Part shown: positions 57,385 to 64,000 of the stretch, piece by piece | How the letters are laid out: each line of letters starts with the position of its first letter | How positions within the stretch are numbered: the first letter of the stretch is position 1 | Origin: PALSA-505 sp963762615 | GTDB lineage: Bacteria; Actinomycetota; Actinomycetes; Streptosporangiales; Streptosporangiaceae | Direction: 5' to 3' | Assembly (NCBI GenBank): GCA_963762615.1 | Contig: CAVXLG010000003.1 | Span: 921,806-985,805, forward strand | Length of the DNA: 64,000 nt | Program-made: the position numbers and the translations under genes | Notes under the pieces: model-generated | Database searches by the model: none | What the model was told of the DNA's origin: nothing | What the model saw: the letters and a program-made list of their open reading frames with translations, nothing else

Positions 57385-58375
57385 TACAGGCTGGTCAGGA
57401 AGGCGAGCAGGCTGTCGGGGGGCCGGTAGCGGCCTGGCGGGACTGTCGGGCGGGGTGGTGCGGTCCAGCGCCCGTTGCTTGATGCCGAGGTCGGCGTGCA
57501 TGTAGGGCATCACCGAGGCGATGTGTTCGTGGCCTAGCCACAGGGCGATGGTGGCGATGTCGATGCCTGCTTCGCGCAGGGCCATGGCGCATGTGTGCCT
57601 GAGCACGTGCGGGGTTACTTTCTTGGCGGTGAGCGACGGGACAGCGGGTGCGGCTGCCTTGGCGTACTTGGTGACGAGTGATTCCACCGCATCGGTGCTG
57701 AGCGTCGTGCCACGCCGGCTCGGGAACAGTGGGTCGCCGGGGCTCCCGCCGCGCTCGGCGAGCCAGCTGCGCAGGGTCGCCACGGCGGGTGGCGTCAGTG
57801 GCGTGCAGCGTTCCTTCCTGCCTTTCCCGGTGCAGCGGACGTGCGGTCCTGTAGTGAGGACGGCGTCGCGGCAGCGCAGCCCGGTGAGCTCGGCTACCCG
57901 CAGGCCGGTCTGCACCGCGACGAGGAGCATCGCGTGGTCGCGGCGGCCGGTCCAGGTGCGCCGGTCCGGGGTGTCGAGCAGCGCCTGGGTTTCTGCCGAG
58001 GGTGAGGAAACAGACCAGAGCGCGGGCGTAGCGCTTGTGCGGGATGGACAGCACCCGGCTGATCAGGTCGGCGTGCTCGGGGTGGTGCAGCGCCGCGTAG
58101 CGGAAAAAGGAGTGGATGGCCGCCAGGCGGGCGTTGCGGGTGCGCACGCTGTTGTGCCGCTGCTGCTCGAGGTGAAGCAGGAAGGCGCCGATCGCGGGCG
58201 CGCCGAGGTCGGCGAGGTCGAGTTTCGACGGCGGCGTGCCGGTGCGGTCAGAGACAAAGCTGACGAGCAGCCGGAAGGTGTCGCGGTAGGCCGCCACGGT
58301 GCGCCCGCTGGCGTGTCGCTGGGTGGCGAGGCGGTCGGTGAAGAACGCCTGCAGGGTGGGGGCGAGCGCGGTCAT
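57384..58375 (-). pseudogene. Outer RIT recombinase 3, two frameshifts
   Basis: A tyrosine recombinase of about 329 aa. N-part: LQAFFTDRLATQRHASGRTV, RNARLAAIHSFFRYAALHHP. After one extra base near 57995: SAETQALLDTPDRRTWTGRR, AVQTGLRVAELTGL (catalytic Arg), GKGRKERCTPL (Lys), PHVLRHTCAM (HxxR) and LGHEHIASVMPY. After a second extra base near 57430: RYRPPDSLLAFLTSL and TAA, inside the end module. All catalytic residues would be present if the indels are errors. Confidence 0.8.
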
Positions 58376-58563
58376 GCTGGCTCTCCCAGGACCTGCTGGA
58401 GGCGCTCGGCGACAAGGGCGAGCAGTTCCGGGGCGGCCTGCAGGTACCAGTAGGTTGATGCCGGGTCGGCGTGGCCGAGCATGGCCGAAAGCAGCGGCAG
58501 CCTGGCGTCCACGTCGGTCCCGTCCCGATACCAGCGCAGTAAGGTCGCGACCGCGAAAGAATG
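58372..58563 (-). pseudogene. Outer RIT recombinase 2, C-terminal piece
   Basis: HSFAVATLLRWYRDGTDVDA, RLPLLSAMLGHADPASTYWY and the end ERLQQVLGEPA form the end of a tyrosine recombinase with the LGHAD box and Tyr. The His codon is 58561-58563; upstream is the inner RIT. Its TGA overlaps the ATG of recombinase 3. Confidence 0.85.
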
Positions 58564-58587
58564 TCTGTTATGCGGAATTCCTCATAA

Positions 58588-58676
58588 GCGGCATTAGGCG
58601 GACTGCTGGGTTATGCGCCCTGCCGTGGTGTTTCGGCTGGTAGGGGCGGCGGAGCTCGTGTGGTTGTCCGCATAAT
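58588..58676 (+). repeat. Inner RIT left inverted repeat
   Basis: 89 bp, starting GCGGCATTAGGCGG and ending GTCCGCATAAT; identical to the reverse complement of 62025-62113 except for one base (G/C at the TTTCGGCTGG site). Confidence 0.9.
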
Positions 58677-58752
58677 CTTGGCGCCGCATGCCCGCGTCGG
58701 CGAAGAGTCACCTTGTTCGTTCATTCCGCTTCTGAACGCAGAGGTGATTCTC

Positions 58753-60021
58753 ATGGGAGAGGCAGATGTCAGGGCCGCCGTGGCCCGTGTCCTGGGGGCA
58801 TTGCGCGAGGCTGGGAGGGCAGAGCACACAATCCGGCGCCAGCAGGTCGTGCTGGACCGGTTCGCAGCCTTCTTAGCCGGACGCGGCCTGAGCACGGCGA
58901 GCGACCAGGTGTGCGTGGATTTCATCGCGAACCAGACCGGGATCAGGCTGGGGGCGTTGCGGGAGCCGGTCGGGGACAGGGACGTCCAGGCGGTCCGGCG
59001 GCCGGTGGTGTTGATGGCGGAGGCGCTGGCAGGCCGGGCGGTCGTCGTCGACCGGTCGGTGATCCCGGCGAAGGACGGCTGTCCCGCCAGGTTCCGTCCG
59101 CTCCGAGACGACTACGTTGCCTCGTGCCGCGCGCGCGGTAACGCCGAGGCGACCGTGGCCGCGAAGGACAAGGCGGTCAGCCGGTTCCTGGGCTACCTGG
59201 AGGACGTGGGCGTCGATGATCTGGCTGCCCTCGGCGTGCGGGACGTGTCGGGTTTCTTTCTGCGGCAACGCGGGCTGCGCCGCAAGACCATCGCGGGTAT
59301 GAGGTCGTCCCTGGCGGACTTCCTGGCTTTCCTGGCCGCCGCGGGCCGGACACCGCAGAGTCTGGCCGGCCGGCTGCCGCCGCACCGGCACGTCCGCCAC
59401 GAGTCCGAGCCGCACCTGTGGACCGCAGGCGAGATCCGGCGGGTGCTGGCCGTGATCGACCGCCAGTCCGTCACCGGCAAACGCGACTACGCGATGATCC
59501 TGATGACCGCCCGGCTCGGCCTGCGGATCTCCGATCTGCGCCGGCTCGAACTCGGCGACCTTGACTGGCGGGCGAAGACCATCACGATCGTCCAGCAGAA
59601 GACGGGCCTGCCGTTAAGCCTGCCGCTGCTGGACGACGTCGGCTGGGCGATCATCGACTACGCCCGGCACGGCCGCCCCGAAACCGCCTGCCCGAAGGTG
59701 TTCATCAAGCACCGCCATCCCTTCGACGCGTTCGGGTGCGCCTCGTCGGTCGCCTGCCGGCTATCGCGCCACGCTGCCCGCGCGGGGATCGAGTTCCCGC
59801 CGGACCAGGCGTGCGGGATGCATTCCCTGCGCGGCGCGCTGGCCGTCGCCATGATCGGCAACGGTGCGCCGATGCCGGTGATATCGGCCGTGCTGGGACA
59901 CGCCTCCAGCGACACGACGCAGGCCTACTACCTGCGCTTCGACGCCGGACGGCTGCGATGTTGCGCGCTGGACGTCGAAGGCGTCACCGGCCAGGCGGGG
60001 GCGGGTGAGCGCGGTGCCTGA
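58753..60021 (+). CDS. Inner RIT recombinase 1 (tyrosine recombinase)
   Basis: 422 aa. N-terminal SAM-like DNA-binding part (AEHTIRRQQVVLDRFAAFLA, AEATVAAKDKAVSRFLGYLE), then Arg in ARLGLRISDLRRLELGDLD, Lys in QQKTGLPLSL, MHSLRGALAVAMI for HxxR, LGHASSDTTQAYY with His and Tyr. ATG 58753 follows GAGGTGA. First of three genes that RIT elements are thought to need together. Confidence 0.92.
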   Translation: MGEADVRAAVARVLGALREAGRAEHTIRRQQVVLDRFAAFLAGRGLSTASDQVCVDFIANQTGIRLGALREPVGDRDVQAVRRPVVLMAEALAGRAVVVDRSVIPAKDGCPARFRPLRDDYVASCRARGNAEATVAAKDKAVSRFLGYLEDVGVDDLAALGVRDVSGFFLRQRGLRRKTIAGMRSSLADFLAFLAAAGRTPQSLAGRLPPHRHVRHESEPHLWTAGEIRRVLAVIDRQSVTGKRDYAMILMTARLGLRISDLRRLELGDLDWRAKTITIVQQKTGLPLSLPLLDDVGWAIIDYARHGRPETACPKVFIKHRHPFDAFGCASSVACRLSRHAARAGIEFPPDQACGMHSLRGALAVAMIGNGAPMPVISAVLGHASSDTTQAYYLRFDAGRLRCCALDVEGVTGQAGAGERGA

Positions 60022-60969
60022 CACGACGCTGCCGGGCCTGGTCGCCGGCCTGGTCGCTTCGCGCCGCGCTGGCGGATACAGGTTCAAGGTCCAGGAACGG
60101 GTGCTGCGCCAGTTCGCGGCCACTGCCGGCGGGAGGGCTACCCGGACGGGTCGATCACCAAAGAAGCGGTCGACGGGTTCCTTTACGGCGGTCACCTGCG
60201 GTCCTCCACGGTCCGGCGTAACGAGCTGGCTCTGCGCCAGCTGGCCCAGTACGCCCGGGCGGCCGGCTGGGATGCCTGCACCCTGGCCGGGACAACTCAA
60301 GTCCGTGTCCGCCACCAGCCCCCGTATGTGTTCACCGACAACGAGGTGCGCCGCTTGTTCGCCGCGATCGACTCCCAGGCCATGTCCAGCTACTCGAACA
60401 AGGCGATGGTCGACCCGGTCCTGTTCAGGGTGCTCTACGGTGCCGGGCTGAGGGTTTCCGAGGCGCTCAGCCTGAGCCTGGCCGATGTGGACACGCGTAG
60501 CGGGACGCTGCGGATCCGCGACTCCAAGAACGGCGAGAGCCGGACCGTGCCGGTCACCGGCCGGCTCACCGCGACCCTGGAGGGCTACATCACGGCCGCG
60601 CACCCCGCCCCCGAAAGCAGCGACTACGTCTTCTACGCCGTCGCTGCCGGCAGGCCGATCAGCCAGTCGACCGTATACACGCGGTTCCGCGGTTACCTGG
60701 CCGACGCCGGCATCCCCCACTTTCCGGGCGGCCCCCACCCGCACTCGCTGCGCCACGGCTTCGCCGTCGCCAACCTCAGAGCCTGGGCCGCGCAAGGCGC
60801 GGACCTGGCCGCGATGCTGCCCTACCTGGCGTGCTACATGGGCCACGCCGACCTTCGCGGCACCCAGTACTACCTGAGGCTGACCGCGGACGCCTACCCC
60901 GAGGTGATGGCCAGAGCCCAGGTCCGGTTCGGCTACGTCATCCCCGCACCACCCGAGGACGAGCAGTGA
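60005..60969 (+). pseudogene. Inner RIT recombinase 2, one frameshift
   Basis: About 321 aa if repaired. The N-part (LVASRRAGGYRFKVQERVLR, QFAA) shifts near 60121, where one C seems lost from GCGGCC(C)ACTGC. The next frame gives CRREGYPDGSITKEAVDGFL, LYGAGLRVSEALSLSLAD (Arg), RDSKNGESRTVPV (Lys), PHSLRHGFAVANL and MGHADLRGTQYY. It overlaps genes 1 and 3 (GTGA). Confidence 0.85.
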
Positions 60970-62009
60970 ACCCGCGCCCCGCGCCGCCACCGGAGCTTGC
61001 CGGGCGCTGGCTGTCGAAGTTCTTCACCGACCACCTGGCCGGGGAGCGCGCAGTCTCGCCGAAGACCATGGCCTCCTACCGGGACGCGATGAAACTGCTG
61101 CTCACCTGGTTCAGGGACGCTGAGCGCATACCGCCGGAGAAGCTGCGCCTGGCCGACATCGACCGGCCCCGGGTCCTGCTGTTCCTGGACTGGCTGGAGG
61201 CCGGGCGGAGCTGCTCGGCAGCTACCCGCAACCAGCGCCTCGCGGTGATCAAGTCGTTTTGCCGCTACACCGCCGTCGAGCAGCCCGACCATCTCGACCA
61301 GGTCACCCAGGTCCTCGCGATCCGGCAGAAGAAGACCCCGGGCCCGCAGCTGGGACACCTGACGGGCGACGAGGTCAAGATGCTGCTCGCCGAACCCGGC
61401 ACGGCCAGCGCACGCGCTGTCAGGGACACTGTCTTGCTCGCCCTGGCCTACGACACCGCCGCCCGCGTTCAGGAGCTCTGCGACCTCGACGTCGCAGACA
61501 TCCGCCGGGCCAGCCCGATGACCGTGGTGATCCGCGGGAAGGGTTCCAAGATCCGGTACGTGCCCGTGATGGACCCGACCGCCCATCTCGTCGCCGACTA
61601 CCTCGAACACCGCGATCGGCATCCCGGCCTCGGTGCCGACGCGGACCCGCTGTTCCCCGGGCCGAACCACTCCAGATTGACCCGGTCCGGGGTCGCCAAG
61701 CTGCTGGCCCGCCACGTGCGGGCCGTCCGGGCGCGAGACCCCGGCTGGGCTCCCGGCCTGCCGGTCACGCCCCACACGCTCCGGCGGACCCGGGCCATGC
61801 ACCTGATCCAGGCCGGTGTCAACCTGATCTACATCCGTGATCTGCTCGGCCACGCCGATGTGTCCACCACCGAGATCTACGCCCGCGCAGACGCGGAGAC
61901 CAAACGCAAAGCGATCGAAAATGCCTACGAGCCACTCACCCCAGACGCCTTGCCGGACTGGACCTTGGACTCGTCCCTGATCGGCTGGCTCGACTCGCTG
62001 GGGCGCTGA
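60966..62009 (+). CDS. Inner RIT recombinase 3 (tyrosine recombinase)
   Basis: 347 aa. WLSKFFTDHLAGERAVSPKT and RNQRLAVIKSFCRYTAVEQP form the DNA-binding domain; Arg in AYDTAARVQELCDLD, Lys in RGKGSKIRYVP, TPHTLRRTRAMHL, LGHADVSTTEIYAR. The GTG overlaps the previous stop. It is the closest relative of outer recombinase 3 by layout. Confidence 0.92.
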   Translation: MNPRPAPPPELAGRWLSKFFTDHLAGERAVSPKTMASYRDAMKLLLTWFRDAERIPPEKLRLADIDRPRVLLFLDWLEAGRSCSAATRNQRLAVIKSFCRYTAVEQPDHLDQVTQVLAIRQKKTPGPQLGHLTGDEVKMLLAEPGTASARAVRDTVLLALAYDTAARVQELCDLDVADIRRASPMTVVIRGKGSKIRYVPVMDPTAHLVADYLEHRDRHPGLGADADPLFPGPNHSRLTRSGVAKLLARHVRAVRARDPGWAPGLPVTPHTLRRTRAMHLIQAGVNLIYIRDLLGHADVSTTEIYARADAETKRKAIENAYEPLTPDALPDWTLDSSLIGWLDSLGR

Positions 62010-62024
62010 CGCCGACGCACCGAC

Positions 62025-62113
62025 ATTATGCGGACAACCACACGAGCTCCGCCGCCCCTACCAGCGGAAACACCACGGCAGGGCGCATAACCCAGCAGTC
62101 CGCCTAATGCCGC
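62025..62113 (-). repeat. Inner RIT right inverted repeat
   Basis: Mirror of 58588-58676 with one mismatch in 89 bp. Its outer eight bases, GCGGCATT on the minus strand, coincide with the target gene's own DLRH codons. Confidence 0.9.
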
Positions 62114-62844
62114 AGGTCGTGGGCTCGCGGCCGGTGCCGCTGGCCGCGGCCTTCCAGCCCCGCTTTGCCGATGAGCGCCCGGAAGGTCTTGTTGGCGTCG
62201 CTGTAGGCCAGCCGGGTGCCGCGGGTCGACACGAAGAAGCCGGGGGTGGCCGGCGCGGGGAAGTGGTGGTCGCGCAGGCGCGCGTAGCCGCGCAGCGCCT
62301 CGGCGGTCGTGTGGTGCAGCGGGACCGTGCGCGCCGAGCCGGGCTTGGCCTTGCGGACCGCCATGACTAGCGCGGCGTCATCGACATCAGCCCGGTCCAG
62401 CGCGATCGCCTCGCCGATCCTCATGCCGCTGACTGTGAGCAGCCCGATCAGCGTCTGGTAGGTGGCAGCGCGTAGCGCCGGAGACAGCGCGCCGGCTGCG
62501 CCCAGCAGCGCGGTGATGTCGGCGTCGGAGTACAAGTAAGGCGTCACCCGGTGATAGGCCGCGGCCAGCAGGTCGGCTGGGGGCACCTGGGTCCGCGGGT
62601 CGATGGACGCCAGATAGCGGGCGAAGCCGCGGACCGCGCCCAGCCGCGCGTGCCACCACCGCGGGTCTGCGCTGGCGGGCCGGGTCGCCCAGGCAATCGC
62701 CAGCGCGGTGGTGACTTGCAGCTCGCCGTGTTCCTCGAGGTAGCTGACGAAGCCGCCGAGCAGCCACTCGGTCTGCTTGAGCCGGTAGCCAAGCGCGCGG
62801 CGCAGCGCGAGGTAGTCTCGCAGGGCGATGCGAAGCTCGCTCAT
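62104..62844 (-). pseudogene. Outer RIT recombinase 2, N-terminal piece
   Basis: Encodes ALRDYLALRRALGYRLKQTE, ARLGAVRGFARYLASIDPRT, LLTVSGMRIGEAIALDRADV (Arg), VRKAKPGSARTVPLHH (Lys) and ends PRAHDLRH plus TAG contributed by the inner RIT. With 58372-58563 it forms one intact gene split at the His codon. The ATG overlaps the stop of recombinase 1. Confidence 0.87.
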
Positions 62845-64000
62845 GCGCCACCTCCCGGCCACGGCCGGGCCAGTTCCCGCAGCGCGCCGGGCGCGACCCT
62901 GGCATACGAAGCGGTCACCGCCAGGGTCTGGTGCCGCAGCAACCCCGCGACCTCGGGCAGTGGCGCGCCGCGGCGCAGCGTCGCGGTGGCCGCGCGATGG
63001 CGCAGCTGGTGCGGCCCGAAAGCAGGCAGCCCGGCACGCGCAGCGGCGTGCCGTACCACCATCTTCACTGCGCCCGGGGTGAGCGGGCCCGACGGCGCGG
63101 CGAGGCGCAGAAACAGCGCGCGCTCACTGGCTGGTGCCTGCGGGCGGCCCCGGCGCAGGTAGGCTGCCACGGCCGCGCCAACGTCGGCGGGCAGCGGAAG
63201 ACGCTCGTGGCGGTCTGCCTTGCCCCGCACCACGATCTCGCCGTGATACCAGTCAGCATCATCGAGCAGGAGCGCAGCGACCTCGCCGGCGCGCAGCCCG
63301 AGACGGGCAAGCAGCAGCACGATCGCATAATCACGCCGGCCGTCAGCCTGGCGCCGGTCACAACTGGCCAGCAGCCGCGTCACCGCAGAGGCCTCCAGGC
63401 CGGCCGCTGGCAGGCCGGCCCGCCGCCGGGCGACCGCGGGCAGGCCACGGGCCAGCGGCGCCGCGGTCGCCCCGGTCACGTGCAGGTACCGCAGCAGCGA
63501 CGCCAGCGCAGTCACCGTCATGCTCAGCGACGGAGGGCTGGCCCGGCCCGACATCGCGACCAGGAAGGCGGTCACGTCCGCGGCGCGCAGGTCGCCGAGC
63601 CCGCCCGGCCGCGTCGCCACCGACCGGCAGAACGACCGGGCGATCCGCGCATACCTGGCCACGGTGGTGGCGACCAGGCCTCGCTCGCCCGCCAGGTACT
63701 CGCGGTAAGCGTCCAGCAGATCCTCCACGGGCTCGCTGGCAGGTACTGCTGTGCCCGCCGGGCTGACACCCGCGTCCCGCAGGTAGCCCAGCGGAACCAC
63801 CAGGCAGGTGGGCGATACCCACGTCACCAGGCCAGCGCCGCGGCGCGCGGCCAGGAACCGCTCCGCCTGCTCACCTGTGAATTCAGCCGGCGTCAGCCGC
63901 TCGGCGTCCAGCCACCGGCTGATCTGCCTGAACTGGCCGAGCCGGTGCTCCGCCGACACCGGCGTATAACCCCGGCTCTCCAGCTCCGCCCTGAACCCGG
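62841..64000 (-). CDS. Outer RIT recombinase 1, 5' end outside the window
   Basis: At least 386 codons. The frame is open to the right edge, where it reads FRAELESRGYTPVSAEHRLG, so GTG 63959 is internal. SAM-like domain (YREYLAGERGLVATTVARYA), Arg in ARLGLRAGEVAALLLDDAD, Lys in VRGKADRHERLPL, GPHQLRHRAATAT and LRHQTLAVTASYAR. Corresponds to inner recombinase 1. Confidence 0.9.
   Translation of the reverse strand, partial: GFRAELESRGYTPVSAEHRLGQFRQISRWLDAERLTPAEFTGEQAERFLAARRGAGLVTWVSPTCLVVPLGYLRDAGVSPAGTAVPASEPVEDLLDAYREYLAGERGLVATTVARYARIARSFCRSVATRPGGLGDLRAADVTAFLVAMSGRASPPSLSMTVTALASLLRYLHVTGATAAPLARGLPAVARRRAGLPAAGLEASAVTRLLASCDRRQADGRRDYAIVLLLARLGLRAGEVAALLLDDADWYHGEIVVRGKADRHERLPLPADVGAAVAAYLRRGRPQAPASERALFLRLAAPSGPLTPGAVKMVVRHAAARAGLPAFGPHQLRHRAATATLRRGAPLPEVAGLLRHQTLAVTASYARVAPGALRELARPWPGGGA

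Larger units (their letters stand above)
58564..62106 (+). mobile_element. Inner RIT element (plus-strand trio)
   Basis: About 3.5 kb with three overlapping tyrosine recombinase genes on the plus strand and 89-bp terminal inverted repeats. It interrupts outer recombinase 2 and is flanked by AATG at 58560-58563 and 62106-62109. The left side has 24 extra bases beyond the inverted repeat. Complete apart from one frameshift in its second gene. Confidence 0.88.
57289..64000. mobile_element. Outer RIT element (minus-strand trio), right end outside the window
   Basis: Three overlapping recombinase genes on the minus strand (62841-64000, 58372-62844 interrupted, 57384-58375), joined by ATGA overlaps, and a left end made of an inverted ATTATGCCGA module (57307-57384). 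This is the recombinase-in-trio layout. It truncates a transposase fragment on its left. The middle gene carries the inner RIT element. Confidence 0.8.

Overview
The window is about 70% GC chromosomal DNA from an actinomycete. The base composition, AGGAGG-type ribosome sites, frequent GTG starts, a leaderless-type promoter, split bacterial NHEJ genes, an HBHA/phasin-like protein, a LysM plus Rpf-like wall hydrolase, a zinc-independent bL36 and many LuxR/XRE/TetR regulators all point there. The secreted sedolisin, DOPA-decarboxylase-like enzyme and LAL regulator suit a soil actinomycete (Streptosporangiales or Streptomyces-like). The genus cannot be fixed from sequence alone.

1-9.6 kb holds FtsH and a scattered set of LigD-like parts: a stand-alone polymerase, a PE-ligase protein and a LigC-type ligase. 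A frameshifted sedolisin gene lies between them. No Ku gene is in the window. 9.7-24.3 kb is mostly housekeeping and envelope genes: a broken S33 peptidase, an XRE regulator with an HBHA/phasin-like gene behind a strong promoter carrying GCTAGC sites, a sirtuin, trpS, hemolysin III, rpmJ2, a flippase-like gene, an AI-2E exporter and a wall hydrolase. 24.4-29.5 kb encodes decarboxylase, copper amine oxidase and aldehyde dehydrogenase, which together could convert an amino acid to an amine, an aldehyde and then an acid. 30-36 kb carries GH20, and an operon of half UBP finger, TrxR-like and LUD genes.

36-41.5 kb looks like a small regulon around a MalT/LAL-type LuxR regulator. A composite operator (a 17-bp TCACC...GGTGA palindrome, six bases, then a TTCACCTG-like box) occurs four times. 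In three copies it lies exactly 93 bases before a start codon. The associated genes are a leader ORF with AlkA, a small conserved protein, an SDR and a metallo-beta-lactamase-fold protein. 41.6-49.5 kb has a UvrA-like ATPase, a TetR/LtrA pair with a SnoaL-like remnant, and secreted proteins.

49.5-64 kb is accessory DNA. First comes an old island: rearranged integrase remnants, a TOTE-type primase-helicase, a HigBA pair, and the 3' half of a tRNA-Thr-like gene as a possible attachment scar. Next is a second toxin-antitoxin cluster with a broken toxin, then a regulator remnant coupled to a flavoprotein that is fused to a transposase fragment. The last 6.7 kb is a nested pair of RIT (recombinase-in-trio) elements. 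The inner one, on the plus strand, has three tyrosine recombinases and 89-bp inverted repeats with one mismatch. It is inserted in the middle recombinase gene of an outer, minus-strand RIT, at the codon of the conserved histidine of the active-site box.

About ten single-base frameshifts are spread over otherwise good genes, so either gene decay or uncorrected assembly indels must be considered throughout.
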